A DNA stretch of 64,000 bases, taken from positions 1 to 64,000 of the forward strand of contig CAZYQW010000054.1 in assembly GCA_964649825.1 (NCBI GenBank), written 5' to 3'. Shown here piece by piece: positions 25,145 through 34,720 of the stretch. Every line of letters begins with the position of its first letter. Within the stretch, counting starts at the first letter, position 1. This DNA is from CAZYQW01 sp964649825 (GTDB taxonomy: Bacteria; Planctomycetota; B15-G4; JADJEK01). Made by a program: the position numbers and the translations under genes. The notes under the pieces are model-generated. The model was not told where the DNA came from, searched no databases, and saw nothing but the letters and a program-made list of their open reading frames with translations.

Positions 25145-26597
25145 GGATCGTCCGGATCAACCGTCCGACCTACGCGAGCGGTTGCTCGCCGAGTTCATTG
25201 CGGTGCACGAGGCCGGACTTGAGCCTGATCGCGACGCTCTCCTCGCGCGGCATCCCGATCTCGCCGACTCGCTCGCGGCCGAGATCGACGAGTACCTCGC
25301 ACTTCACGCGGCCACCGCCGTTAGTCCAGCGCGGCCGTCGACGCCCGAACGCGTCGGTCGTTACCGGATTCACGACGTCCTCGGGGTCGGCGGCATGGGT
25401 GTCGTCTACCTCGCCGAGCAGGAGAGCCCGCGGCGCCGCGTCGCGCTGAAGGTCATCCGACCGGAATACGCATCGCCGACCTACCTAAGGCGCTTCGCGG
25501 TCGAGGCCGAGATCCTCGGCCGCCTCGAGCACCCGGGCATCGCGCGGATCTACGAGGCCGGCACCGATTCCTCTTGCGACACGCCGACGCCGTTCTTCGC
25601 CATGGAGTTCGTGCACGGCCGGCCGCTCTGCGAGGACGCCACTCGCCGACGGCTGGACGTTCGGGAGCGGGTGCAGCTCCTCGTCGACGTCTGCGACGCG
25701 GTGCACCACGCCCACGAGCAGGGCATCGTCCACCGCGACTTGAAGCCACAGAACATCCTCGTCGACGACGCGGGCAAGCCGCGCGTGCTCGACTTCGGGG
25801 TGGCGCGCGTGCTCGACGCCGGGCGGACGACGATCGGCACCTCCTCGGGGCAGCTCGTCGGCACGCTCCACTACATGAGCCCCGAGCAGGTCTCGACCGA
25901 CCCCGCCGCCGTGGACGCACGCTCGGACGTCTACACCCTCGGCGTGGTGGCGTACGAGCTCATCGGCGCGCAGTTTCCCTACGACCTCTCGGGTCGGTCT
26001 CTGTCCGACACCTGCCGCATCATCCAGGACGAGACCCCGGCGCCGCTGTCGTCCATCGATCGCGCGTTGCGTGGCGACCTCGACGTCATCGTCGCGAAGG
26101 CTCTCGAGAAGGAACGTACGCGCCGCTACCGGTCCGCGATGGCCCTGGCCGACGACCTGCGGCGCTATCTCGCGGACGCGCGGTGGATGTTCGGCAACGT
26201 GCCGGGGAATCCCGACGTCTGGCTCACGCATCTCCAGTACTGGATGGCGTCGAGCGAAGGTGCCGACGACCCGGCGTACCGCCGGCCCTGCCTCGACAAC
26301 GTCGTGCGCCTCGCGTTCGATCGCCGCAACGTCGGCGACGTGTGGGGACTCGCTCAAATCGCATGCAACCTCGACGACCTCAGCCTCGCGGCCGGAATCC
26401 GGAGCTTCGCGGCGCGCGAGGACCCGAACCGCAGCTTCTTACGACTCCAATTCGAAGCCCGTTTCGCCGCGAAGGAGCAACGCTGGCGCGACGCGTTCGA
26501 CGCCGCGAACGAAGCCATTCAGCGCTTTGCGGAGCTACCCACGTGGAACCTGCAGCAGCTCCGTGACATCCGCGACGAGGCGGCCGGCCATCGTTGA
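25143..26597 (+). CDS. Soluble Hanks-type Ser/Thr kinase
   Basis: A kinase of 484 residues. A short N-terminal helical segment (HPDLADSLAAEIDEY), common in planctomycete kinases, precedes the catalytic domain (about 74-343): Gly loop GVGGMGVVY, Lys103, HRDLKPQN (His197-Asp199), DFG (217-219) and the APE-like SPEQ. All catalytic residues are present. No membrane helix follows; the last 135 residues are helical with Trp-rich stretches (VWLTHLQYWMAS, WRDAFDAANEAIQRF) and look TPR-like but unassigned. The ATG is preceded by GGGG. The frame is open upstream, but that part is opposite a putative gene and has shadow composition. Targets unknown. Confidence 0.85.
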   Translation: MDRPDQPSDLRERLLAEFIAVHEAGLEPDRDALLARHPDLADSLAAEIDEYLALHAATAVSPARPSTPERVGRYRIHDVLGVGGMGVVYLAEQESPRRRVALKVIRPEYASPTYLRRFAVEAEILGRLEHPGIARIYEAGTDSSCDTPTPFFAMEFVHGRPLCEDATRRRLDVRERVQLLVDVCDAVHHAHEQGIVHRDLKPQNILVDDAGKPRVLDFGVARVLDAGRTTIGTSSGQLVGTLHYMSPEQVSTDPAAVDARSDVYTLGVVAYELIGAQFPYDLSGRSLSDTCRIIQDETPAPLSSIDRALRGDLDVIVAKALEKERTRRYRSAMALADDLRRYLADARWMFGNVPGNPDVWLTHLQYWMASSEGADDPAYRRPCLDNVVRLAFDRRNVGDVWGLAQIACNLDDLSLAAGIRSFAAREDPNRSFLRLQFEARFAAKEQRWRDAFDAANEAIQRFAELPTWNLQQLRDIRDEAAGHR

Positions 26598-26706
26598 GCG
26601 GACCGAACGCGTACGGCCGAATCTTCCGCGCCGCCCCCTTCCTTGATGCGCGCTTGATCGAGTTGGCGTAGACCTTCCCATCCTCACCCCGATCGGAGAC
26701 CTCGCC

Positions 26707-28383
26707 ATGCGTCCGCGAATCGTGATCCTCCTCGCCGCGTTGCACCTGCTCGCGGCCGGCCGCCTCCGCGGCGACGACTCGTGCCGGCTCGTCCTGTTCG
26801 TGACGGTCGACCAGTTGCGCGGCGACGCGATCGATCACATGCGGCTCCGCTCCGACGACGGGGGGTTCCGCCGCTTGACGGAGCACGGGGTGCACTACGC
26901 GAACGCGCGCTACCGGCACTCGACGACGTACACGTCGGTCGGGCACGCGACGCTCTTCACGGGCGCGGCGCCGGCTGCGCACGGCATCGTCGGGAACGAC
27001 TGGTTCGACGTGCGCGAGGGACGGCGCGTCTACTCGTGCGAGGATCCGCGTCACACGATCCTCGGCGAGGATCCGCCCGACGCACCGTACGGGTCGAGCC
27101 CGGTGAACCTCCTCTCGACCACGATCGGCGACGAGCTCCACCTCGCCACCGGCGGTCGCTCGCGGACGTTCAGCGTGTCGCTCAAGGACCGCGGCGCGAT
27201 CCTCCCGGGAGGGCACTACGGCAAGGCGTTCTGGTACTCGGCGCGGACCGGACGCTTCGTCACGAGCTCGTACTACTACGACGCGACGCCGCGCTGGGTC
27301 GACCGGTTCAACGACGCGCGTCCGACCGACGTCTATCGCGGCCGCGACTGGGGCCTGCTCGACCACCCGTCGTCCTACGACGGCGAGGACGACCGACCGT
27401 ACGAGAAGCCGTACAAGCACCTCGGCCGCACGTTCCCGCACCCGCTCGAGGGCGCGAAGGACTCCGACTTCTTCGGTGCGCTCCGGTACACGCCGTTCTG
27501 CGACGAGATGACCGTCGCGTTCGTGAAGGAGCTCGTCCAGCGCGAACACGTCGGCGGCGGCCCGGCGACCGATCTGCTGGCGATCAGCCTCTCGGCGACG
27601 GACTACATCGGGCACGCGTTCGGGCCGTACAGCGTCGAGGCGGAGGACAACCTGCGGCGCCTCGACCGCACGCTCGCCGACCTGCTCGACTTCATCGACG
27701 ACGAGGTCGGGCTCGATCGCACGCTCGTCGTCCTCTCGTCGGATCACGGCGTCGACGCGATCCCCGAGCATCGGCGGCGCCTCGTCGCCGATCTGGGCGA
27801 GGACGCGGCGCGGCACGCGGGACGACACGACGTCACCGAGTCCATACGGCGCGTCAACGCCGACCTCATGCAGCGATTCGAGACCGACCGCCCGATCGTC
27901 GCCGCGTTCTGGAACCCGTGCGTCTACCTGGACCACGACGTCGTCGCCGCGCTGGGCGTCGACCCGAGCCGCGTCGAGGACGCCGTCGCCCGGCGCTTCC
28001 TCGCCGAACCCGGGTTCGCGCACGCGTTCACGCGCTCCGACGTCGTCCACGGTCGCGCCGGCGGCTCGGCGACCGCGCGCATGGTGGAGCGTTCGTTCCA
28101 CCCGCAGCGCTCGGGTGACGTCGTCCTCGTGCAGGAGCCGTTCTGGCTCCTCCATCCCGACTTCGACAAACATGCCGCGATGCACGGCTCGCCGTACGGC
28201 TACGATACGCACGTCCCGATCATCATCGCGGCCCGTGGACTCGCCGCGCGACGGATCCATCGGTCCGTCGCCCCCGCCGACGTCGCGCCGACGATCGCGG
28301 TATGGCTCGGGATCGCCCCGCCGAGCGCGAGCGACGGCGATCCGCTCGAGGAGGTGTTGGCCGCCCGAGCTGCGCGAAAGTGA
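26707..28383 (+). CDS. Exported alkaline-phosphatase-superfamily enzyme (PafA/NPP type)
   Basis: A protein of 558 residues with a signal peptide (about 1-22) and an ATG after GGAG. It resembles type I phosphodiesterase/nucleotide pyrophosphatase and PafA phosphatases: the first metal site VTVDQLRGD, the nucleophile region TTYTSVGHATLFTG (a Thr is the expected nucleophile), SATDYIGHAFGP as second metal site and SSDHGVDAIPEH as third. It would release phosphate from monoesters or diesters in the periplasm. An EEP-family gene follows after 8 nt, which suggests an extracellular phosphate-scavenging operon. Monoesterase versus diesterase cannot be decided by eye. Confidence 0.85.
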   Translation: MRPRIVILLAALHLLAAGRLRGDDSCRLVLFVTVDQLRGDAIDHMRLRSDDGGFRRLTEHGVHYANARYRHSTTYTSVGHATLFTGAAPAAHGIVGNDWFDVREGRRVYSCEDPRHTILGEDPPDAPYGSSPVNLLSTTIGDELHLATGGRSRTFSVSLKDRGAILPGGHYGKAFWYSARTGRFVTSSYYYDATPRWVDRFNDARPTDVYRGRDWGLLDHPSSYDGEDDRPYEKPYKHLGRTFPHPLEGAKDSDFFGALRYTPFCDEMTVAFVKELVQREHVGGGPATDLLAISLSATDYIGHAFGPYSVEAEDNLRRLDRTLADLLDFIDDEVGLDRTLVVLSSDHGVDAIPEHRRRLVADLGEDAARHAGRHDVTESIRRVNADLMQRFETDRPIVAAFWNPCVYLDHDVVAALGVDPSRVEDAVARRFLAEPGFAHAFTRSDVVHGRAGGSATARMVERSFHPQRSGDVVLVQEPFWLLHPDFDKHAAMHGSPYGYDTHVPIIIAARGLAARRIHRSVAPADVAPTIAVWLGIAPPSASDGDPLEEVLAARAARK

Positions 28384-28391
28384 TACGAACG

Positions 28392-29408
28392 ATGAGGCGC
28401 GAACTGTTGCTGACGTCCCTGCTGATCTACGTTCCGACCGGCGCGGCCGTGGACGCCGCGACCGGCGCGGCGGTGGACGCCGCGACCGACCTGCCGCCGA
28501 TCCCGACACGGGCGGCGGACGTGCTGCGCGTCTGCAGCTACAACGTCGAGAACCTGTTCGACGACCACGACGACCCGCAGCTCTCCGAGCATTACGAGGA
28601 CGCCGACGCGACGAAACCGATCGCGCACGTCGAGGCCGTCGCCGCCGTGCTCCGCGCGATCGACGCCGACGTGGTCGCGCTGCAGGAGATCGAGTCGGAA
28701 CGTGCGCTGCGCGCCTTTCACGACAAGCACCTTGCGGGCCTCGGCTACCGCCACGTCGTCTCGCTCGACGCCGGCGACGAACGGGGCATCGAGCCCGCGC
28801 TCCTCTCGCGTCACCCCGTCGTCGCGGTCGAGAACTGGCCGAGGCTCGTCCTCGGCGGCGAGCAGCCGGCGATGATCGAGGATCGCGAGAACCCGCTCGC
28901 TGGCGAGCCGCTCGTCTATCACCGGACGCCGCTCTCGGTCACGGTCGAGGTGCCGACCGAAGGTGGAGACGCGATCCGCGTGACCTTCTTCGTGGTCCAC
29001 CAGAAGTCCGGCCGCGCGAGCGGCTACTGGCGCGAGGCCGAGGCGAAGAGAACCGCCGCGCGCGTCGCGAGGCTTCGCGCCGACCGGCCGCATCACGTGA
29101 TCGTGCTCGGCGACTTCAACTGCTCGACGTCCGATCCCGGCCTGATGCCGTTCCTCGAGATCGGCCTGCGCGACGTGTTCCCCGAGCGCCCCGCCAGCGA
29201 GGACCTCTCCACGCACTCATCCGGGCGCACGATCGACTACGTCCTCGTCACCCCCGAGCTCCGCCGCCACGTTCACGGCCGCCCGTTCGTCGTGAAGACG
29301 CCGGCGCGGCCGCGCGGGTCGGATTGGAGCATGACGCCGCATCCGGAGGGGTACGCCTCGGACCATTTCCCGGTGGTCGTCGACCTGCGGCTCGACGCGA
29401 TCCGATGA
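28392..29408 (+). CDS. Exported endonuclease/exonuclease/phosphatase-family protein
   Basis: A protein of 338 residues of the EEP (DNase I-like) fold with an N-terminal signal peptide. Motifs in order are SYNVENLFDDHDD (Asn), VALQEIES (metal Glu), GDFNCSTSDPG (Asp/Asn), TIDYVL and ASDHFPVV (catalytic Asp/His). It probably cleaves phosphodiester or phosphomonoester bonds outside the cytoplasm. It sits 8 nt after the phosphatase gene in the same operon. A 24-nt tandem duplication lies right after the signal peptide. A longer frame starts inside the preceding gene and was not used. Confidence 0.85.
   Translation: MRRELLLTSLLIYVPTGAAVDAATGAAVDAATDLPPIPTRAADVLRVCSYNVENLFDDHDDPQLSEHYEDADATKPIAHVEAVAAVLRAIDADVVALQEIESERALRAFHDKHLAGLGYRHVVSLDAGDERGIEPALLSRHPVVAVENWPRLVLGGEQPAMIEDRENPLAGEPLVYHRTPLSVTVEVPTEGGDAIRVTFFVVHQKSGRASGYWREAEAKRTAARVARLRADRPHHVIVLGDFNCSTSDPGLMPFLEIGLRDVFPERPASEDLSTHSSGRTIDYVLVTPELRRHVHGRPFVVKTPARPRGSDWSMTPHPEGYASDHFPVVVDLRLDAIR
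28440..28487 (+). repeat. 24-nt tandem duplication in EEP gene
   Basis: Two adjacent 24-nt units (28440-28463 and 28464-28487) differ at one base and encode GAAVDAAT twice, just after the signal peptide. Such short in-frame duplications are prone to slippage. Confidence 0.9.
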
Positions 29409-29463
29409 ACCGACCGGGCCGACGCCGACCGGGGCGCGCGGACGACCGCGTTCCTTCGGTCCG

Positions 29464-29748
29464 TCAGCGCCTCACGCGGCCGAGCGCCTCGGCCTTCCCG
29501 GCGTCGTCGAGCGAGTTCCACTTCGCGGCGCAGCCGCCGCAGCAGAACGCGACCCGTCCCGCGCCGTAGTCGACCGTTTCTTCTTCGTCGATCTCCATGT
29601 CCGACATCATCGGACAGGTCGTGTTCAGGATCGGAGAGCTCATCGTGGCGGCCATCTTCCCGGACTCGACCGCGGCCGGCTCGGAGGAGGGCGACTGGCA
29701 GGCGACGAGCAGAAGCGAGAACACGAGAACGAACGGACGGGCGGGCAT
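29464..29748 (-). CDS. Small lipoprotein with YHS/TRASH-like Cys motif
   Basis: A lipoprotein of 94 residues (lipobox LVAC, Cys17). The mature part has NTTCPMMSDMEIDEEETVDY followed by RVAFCCGGCAAKWNSL, a pattern like the short YHS/TRASH domains that bind copper or other heavy metals. A role in metal binding on the periplasmic face is inferred. The ATG at 29748 was preferred over one at 29760 because GGAG lies seven bases before it. It is followed on the opposite strand by the phosphatase operon (convergent). Confidence 0.7.
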   Translation of the reverse strand: MPARPFVLVFSLLLVACQSPSSEPAAVESGKMAATMSSPILNTTCPMMSDMEIDEEETVDYGAGRVAFCCGGCAAKWNSLDDAGKAEALGRVRR

Positions 29749-29830
29749 GACGATCTCCATGTAGATGTCGACGAACCGCCGACAGGCTATCGCGCTCCGT
29801 CCTGGATCGCGAGTCGAATGATCCGCGCGC

Positions 29831-32026
29831 TCACCGCGCCGGCGGGACGTACGGGCGCGGGTACGACGGCCACGAGGCACCTTCGTCGAACGCGGCGCGC
29901 AGCGGCGGCGACACGCGCTCCCGCAGCTCGGGATGGAGCTCTCTCGCTCTCTCCGGTCCGAACACGTGGACCAGCGCGGCCCCCGCGCCGCTGGTGGCGA
30001 TCCAGGCGTAGGGCGGCGCCGCCAGCGTCTCGATCGCGCGGGCGACGTCGGGTTCGGCGCCGACCTCGGCCAGACCGAAGCCGACGCCGAACCAGAACTC
30101 GTCGAGGCCGTCCTCGGGCACGTCGGCCACGAACGCGCGAACCGCTTCGACGTCGGACGCGATCCCGCGCGACAGAATACGCCCGGCCAGCACTCCTTGA
30201 CCTCGATGCCACCCTCCTCGGAGCTGGCTCGGAATCGCCCCCGCCTTCTCCCTCGCCCGCCAGAGCTCCGTCGAGGTCCGGCGGGCGAGCACGAACCTCG
30301 ATCCGAGCGAGAGACCCTCGACGATGTAGCCGCCCATCACGTCGTTCGAGACGTCCTTGAAGACGTCCTTGGATCGCACGATCACCTCGAGCAGGCGCAC
30401 GACGTGCCGGCGCCCTCCGTCCCCGCCGTAGAGCGTGTCGAACGCCGCGCCGATGCCGCGTCCGACGTCCACGTACGACGCCCGACCGGCCGCCGCCATG
30501 CAGCGACGCTCGACCGCGGCGAGCTTCGACGCAGGGTCCGCCTCCCGGAGCAGGAGATCGATCGTGATCAAGTGCGCGACTTCCGCCTGCGCAAGGTGAC
30601 GCGCGGCCGGAGGAAGGGTGTCGAGCACCTGCTCGATCGATGCCAGATCCGGGGCCAGGCGCCCGTCCGAGTCGCGCTTCACGTCGCGCAACGCGGTCCG
30701 TCCGTAGAAGCTCGCGTCGAATCCCGGGTAGCGCGAACCGAGCGCCGTCCGTGCGAACGTCCAATCGACCATCGTGACGTTCGACGCGCCGAGCGCGAGC
30801 ACGACCGCGGCGATCGCCGTACCCAACGCGCGGCAGGCGCCGGGTCGAGCGCGCAGCCACGAGACCGCGACCCCGAACACCAGGGTCGCGAACGCGAGGT
30901 GCGGCACGAGGTAGCGGAACTTCCCGACGTTCACGGCGGGCCCGTACTCGTCGAAGTTGAAGTTGCTCGCCGCCAGGATCGCGATCACGGCCGGAAGGTA
31001 GAGGACGAGTGGAAGGAACCGGCCGCGCCGGTAACGGAGTCGCCCGAGCGGCGAACCCGGAGCCGCGGGCGGCTCCCGGCGCGTCATCGCGACCACGAGC
31101 GTTCCCCACGCCACGACGAACGCGCCGAGATAGACGGCTTCCAGCGCTCCCGCCGGGATCGGTCCGAGCGGCGCGAACGTCCCCGCGCGCGGCAGGATCT
31201 CGCCGAAGAACTCGCTCCACTGCGCGCGCAGACGCTCGAGGAACGTCACGTCGGTCGCGGAGTTCGCGGTGAAGAACCGGCGCACGCGGCCGCTCGTCAC
31301 GACGTCGATCCAGGCGAGGGGCGCGATGCCGATCGCGAAACCGACGCCGGCGAGCGCGATCTCGGTGGCCGCGCGGCGGAGGCCGCGCACGAGCACGAAC
31401 GTGACCGCCGCTCCCGCGACCAGCGCGATCGACCCGATGTAGACGAAGATCGCGAATCCACCCGCGAGGCCGGTGACGACCGCGACCACGCGCGCCCTCT
31501 CGCGCCGCGCGCATTCCAGCGCGAGCGCGAGGAAGAGGAGCTGGAACGGCAGGTTCTCGAAGTGGTTTCCCTTCGCGAGCATCGAGTACTTCGTGAGCGT
31601 CGGCGGAGCGAGCGCGAACGCCAGCACGGCCAGGCCGGCGGCGCCGCGGCCGAAGTGGCGCGCGGCGACGAACCAGATCAGCACGAGGGCGAGCAGGCCG
31701 AGCCCGACCGGAGCCAACTTGAGCGTCAGGTAGCTCGACCCGAACCACTCGTAGAGCTGGGCGGCGATCACGCCGGTCACGAGGTGGCCGCCGCAGTTGT
31801 CGTAGAACCGATGGAGCGGCGGGCTCGACTCGTGAACCGCACGAGCCTGCGCGATGTTCCCGACCGCTCCGAGCTCGTAGGACGGAATGGCGACGACGTC
31901 GAAGTTCGTGTGGAGCACGAGCCCGCGCAGGGAGAGGTAGACGACGCAGGCGACGAACAGCACGACGGGGACGCGCCGCCGCGAACCGGCGTCGCGGTGC
32001 GCCAGGAAGGCGCCGGGCCGACTCAA
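29831..32026 (-). CDS. Polytopic glycosyltransferase-like membrane protein
   Basis: About 731 residues with around ten membrane segments in the first 470 and a soluble C-terminal part of about 250. The first outer loop (after LVLHTNFDVV) carries acidic and aromatic residues (HRFYDNCGGH), and the arrangement resembles GT39/ArnT/PMT-type lipid-linked glycosyltransferases (GT-C fold). The motif match is weak, so the class is tentative. The start is a TTG overlapping the SGNH gene's TGA (TTGA); the longer frame runs back through that gene and is not coding. Coupling to an SGNH hydrolase suggests joint modification of a surface glycan or lipid. Confidence 0.6.
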   Translation of the reverse strand: MSRPGAFLAHRDAGSRRRVPVVLFVACVVYLSLRGLVLHTNFDVVAIPSYELGAVGNIAQARAVHESSPPLHRFYDNCGGHLVTGVIAAQLYEWFGSSYLTLKLAPVGLGLLALVLIWFVAARHFGRGAAGLAVLAFALAPPTLTKYSMLAKGNHFENLPFQLLFLALALECARRERARVVAVVTGLAGGFAIFVYIGSIALVAGAAVTFVLVRGLRRAATEIALAGVGFAIGIAPLAWIDVVTSGRVRRFFTANSATDVTFLERLRAQWSEFFGEILPRAGTFAPLGPIPAGALEAVYLGAFVVAWGTLVVAMTRREPPAAPGSPLGRLRYRRGRFLPLVLYLPAVIAILAASNFNFDEYGPAVNVGKFRYLVPHLAFATLVFGVAVSWLRARPGACRALGTAIAAVVLALGASNVTMVDWTFARTALGSRYPGFDASFYGRTALRDVKRDSDGRLAPDLASIEQVLDTLPPAARHLAQAEVAHLITIDLLLREADPASKLAAVERRCMAAAGRASYVDVGRGIGAAFDTLYGGDGGRRHVVRLLEVIVRSKDVFKDVSNDVMGGYIVEGLSLGSRFVLARRTSTELWRAREKAGAIPSQLRGGWHRGQGVLAGRILSRGIASDVEAVRAFVADVPEDGLDEFWFGVGFGLAEVGAEPDVARAIETLAAPPYAWIATSGAGAALVHVFGPERARELHPELRERVSPPLRAAFDEGASWPSYPRPYVPPAR

Positions 32027-33087
32027 TGAGCCGCCGGAACGAGGCCGTCCCGTTCCAGGCCGTCCGCGACCGCGCGGGCGAAGATCGCGTACCCGTCCGC
32101 GTTCGCGTGGTAATCGCGGACCGACACCCGCAGCCGGTCGAGGTCGGCGCCGACGAACGCCGGTTCGGTGTCGATGCACGGGACCCCCTCGCGCGCGCAG
32201 AACTCCTTCACGATCTCGAACTGCCGGTGCGAGGACAGGTGATCGCCGTCGCGGAAGAGGAACGGAAACAGCGCCAGCCGGAACGCCACGCCGCGCGGTC
32301 CGAGCTCGTCACGCGCGTCGATCAAGGCGTGCTGGACGCGCAGCCAACCCGGCGAGTCCGGCGCGTACAGCTTCAACCGGTCCTGCGCGTACACCGCGAG
32401 GCTCCGCCGCCGGTAGACGCCGTCGCAAAGGAGGTGGAGCAGGGGCGACCACGCGCGCAGCGTCGCGATGCGTCCGGTCTGCGCGGGGTGCGTCAGCATG
32501 ACCAGCCAATCGGCGCCGCCGTCCGTCACTCCCAGGTTGCGGGCGGCGGTGTCGTTGACGTAGTACTGCATCACGACCACGTCCGGCTGGAACGCCAGCA
32601 CCGTTCGCTTGAGCCAGAGCACCTCCTGCATCGTGTCGTACGCATTGACGCCGCAGTTCAGCACCTCGATCGGTCGGTCCGGGCGACGCTGCCGCAGGAC
32701 GCGTTCGAGCTGGGCCGGCCAAGTCTCCGCGTCCGCGACGCCGTAGCCGAAGGTGTGCGAGTCGCCGAGGCACGCGATCCTCAGGACGCCGGCCGGCTTC
32801 TCACGCGAGACGGTGCGCCCGCGGAAACCCAGAGCGTTGACCGACATCGCCACGATCCGCGGCTCGGCCGCCGAGGACTCGCGGTAGGTCACCAACATCT
32901 TCGCCCCGGGCCGGTTCTCGTAGATCTGGATCGGGTCGTCGACCGCGCGGAAGAGCGCCCCTTCGGTCACCTCGAGCGGCGGCGGCTCGAAGCCGCAGAC
33001 GCGCACCACGAGATCGGCCGCCACGAGACCGAGAATGGGGGCCGCGAGCAACGCGAGCAGCCGCCGTCTTGCACTCCATCCAGCCAT
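32023..33087 (-). CDS. SGNH/GDSL-family hydrolase, membrane anchored
   Basis: A protein of 354 residues with an N-terminal hydrophobic anchor (about 9-25). The SGNH blocks are in order: GDSHTFG (Ser110), LNCGVNAYD (Gly/Asn), YYVND (Asn179) and a late DYHAN (Asp/His). It is a probable serine esterase or O-acetyl hydrolase acting on surface polysaccharide. The C-terminal DRLRVSVRDYHANADGYA is typical of the family. Its stop overlaps the TTG of the membrane glycosyltransferase-like gene. ATG at 33087 chosen; the ribosome site is weak. Confidence 0.82.
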   Translation of the reverse strand: MAGWSARRRLLALLAAPILGLVAADLVVRVCGFEPPPLEVTEGALFRAVDDPIQIYENRPGAKMLVTYRESSAAEPRIVAMSVNALGFRGRTVSREKPAGVLRIACLGDSHTFGYGVADAETWPAQLERVLRQRRPDRPIEVLNCGVNAYDTMQEVLWLKRTVLAFQPDVVVMQYYVNDTAARNLGVTDGGADWLVMLTHPAQTGRIATLRAWSPLLHLLCDGVYRRRSLAVYAQDRLKLYAPDSPGWLRVQHALIDARDELGPRGVAFRLALFPFLFRDGDHLSSHRQFEIVKEFCAREGVPCIDTEPAFVGADLDRLRVSVRDYHANADGYAIFARAVADGLERDGLVPAAH

Positions 33088-33282
33088 TCTCGTCGGTCCA
33101 TGGTCGAGGGACTCCTTGCTCGCCGGCGCCGCGCGGGCCCACGCGAGCCGGGCCTTTTTCGCGCGCCCCTCTCGCGAGCGCAATGGCCTCGCTGGACGGA
33201 TCCGACCACGTCGATGTAACGGTCGAAACCGGAAAAGGCTTGGACACGTCACGGCTTGGCTCGCCCGCCGCGAGTCCCGTCG

Positions 33283-33753
33283 CTACGGGCGCGCGAGGAG
33301 GTTCTCGAGCTGGACGCGATGGCGGAACGGGTGCATGACGGCGTGCTCGAGCATGGCGTCGATGCAGTAGGGAGTCACCCACTGCGATGGGTACGCGGGA
33401 CGGTACGCATCGTCCTCGGCGAGGTCCGCGAGCGGCGCCCGCCAGCGCTCGATGACGTGATCGACGTACGCGTCCACCTCGCCCCGGATCGCCTCCACGC
33501 CCGGCTCGTCCCGGATCGTGGGATCGGGCCGCCCGCTGACCTTGCACATCCACGTCATGTAGTGGGCGGCGCACCCGACGACGTGGACGAGCAGGTGTTC
33601 GAGCGACGCGTACGCCGGGTCGTTCGTGGGTGGCAGCGCGACCCCCTTCGCCGCCGCGGCTCGCCAGGTCACGACGAACCGGCGGAGCTCGTCCGCGTGC
33701 ATGAGGACCATCGACCGCGCGCCGCCGTACCGATACTCGGGCAGTTCGTCCAC
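33283..33753 (-). CDS. DinB-like four-helix metal-binding protein
   Basis: Up to 156 residues, all helical. The DinB/YfiT pattern is seen: LEHLLVHVVGCAAHYM (helix with His) and LEHAVMHPFRHRVQLENLL (His-rich last helix), which would place three His around a metal. Family members include thiol-dependent transferases. The start is uncertain: a GTG at 33753 lies 7 nt after the upstream stop, and an ATG at 33711 would shorten the protein by 14 residues. No strong ribosome site for either. It is the last gene after the choice-of-anchor protein. Confidence 0.65.
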   Translation of the reverse strand: MDELPEYRYGGARSMVLMHADELRRFVVTWRAAAAKGVALPPTNDPAYASLEHLLVHVVGCAAHYMTWMCKVSGRPDPTIRDEPGVEAIRGEVDAYVDHVIERWRAPLADLAEDDAYRPAYPSQWVTPYCIDAMLEHAVMHPFRHRVQLENLLARP

Positions 33754-33760
33754 GACGCGC

Positions 33761-34720
33761 TCACTGGACCATCATGACGGTCCCGTTCGAGTTCGAGAAC
33801 CCATGCGGCTGGCTCAGGTCGGACACGAACACCTGCATCGTCACCGTGAACCCCGATGCCGACGCCGGCACCACTCCAGCGAGGGTGGCATTGCCGGCCC
33901 CCGCTGCCGTTCCGCTCAGCGGAACGGGAATCGGCTGCGGGAAGACGGGAGCGACGTTCAAAGTGCACCCGGACAGCCCGATCGGAGCCGCGGCCTGGCC
34001 GAGCCCGAAGAAGAGGTACGCGGTGCTGCCGCCCTGCCCCTTCGAGATGCTGATCGAAACGGGTGCGCCCCCCGCCGCGCAGTTGTCGAGCGACAGCATG
34101 GGGACGAAGCCGCCCGCACCGGGACAGCCGGTGCCGTAGTCGGCTTGCGGGCTCGCGCAAGCCATCCCCAGCGTGCCGTCCACCTGGATCCGGTTCTGCG
34201 TGCTGCTCGAGCTGCCGTTCCAGATGTAGCCGGCGAAGGCGACGGCTCCGGAGGGGTTCGTCCCGGGCGTCGTACCGTTCCAACGAAACGCGCCGGTGCC
34301 GGACGTCTCGACGAGGTAGATCCAGTACGTCGTGCTCGGCTGGAGGGTGATCGCCTGCGGCGGAGTGAACGTGAAGTCGCCGGCCCCGCCGAGCGCCGGG
34401 TTGCTCAGCACCGCGAGCTGGGTGGCCGGGGCTCCCGCCCCGCTCCAGAGCGTGACCTGCGGCACCCCGTTGCCGGCTCCGTACGTGAAGTCCATCGAGA
34501 GCGTCACCCCGTCGAACTGATAGGCGTCCGACCCCATCGTGAACCCGGTCGCCTTGTAGACGCTCGTCGTCCCGGCGCCGAAGACGGTGCCCACGTTGTT
34601 GCCGGCCGCGCCGAAGTTGCCGACGAGCACGGCTCCGTGAGCCGCTCCGGCCCCGAGGACGACGAACCCCAGTGCCCCACTGCCCAGTGCCGCACTCATA
34701 GAAACTCGAGACGTTCTCAT
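33761..34720 (-). CDS. Secreted protein with choice-of-anchor-like and Gly/Pro terminal domain
   Basis: A protein of 319 residues with a signal peptide and an ATG after GGAGGAG. Residues about 35-185 resemble the choice-of-anchor R type beta-sandwich (KATGFTMGSDAYQFDGVTLS, YWIYLVETSG). The rest is the terminal domain shared by secreted proteins in this window: YGTGCPGAGGFVP, then SGCTLNVAPVFP, then a short VTMQVFVSDLS and a final SNSNG. Role unknown; the C-terminal part may be a sorting or surface-display signal. The frame stays open upstream for almost 200 codons, but there is no second signal there. Confidence 0.75.
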   Translation of the reverse strand: MRTSRVSMSAALGSGALGFVVLGAGAAHGAVLVGNFGAAGNNVGTVFGAGTTSVYKATGFTMGSDAYQFDGVTLSMDFTYGAGNGVPQVTLWSGAGAPATQLAVLSNPALGGAGDFTFTPPQAITLQPSTTYWIYLVETSGTGAFRWNGTTPGTNPSGAVAFAGYIWNGSSSSTQNRIQVDGTLGMACASPQADYGTGCPGAGGFVPMLSLDNCAAGGAPVSISISKGQGGSTAYLFFGLGQAAAPIGLSGCTLNVAPVFPQPIPVPLSGTAAGAGNATLAGVVPASASGFTVTMQVFVSDLSQPHGFSNSNGTVMMVQ

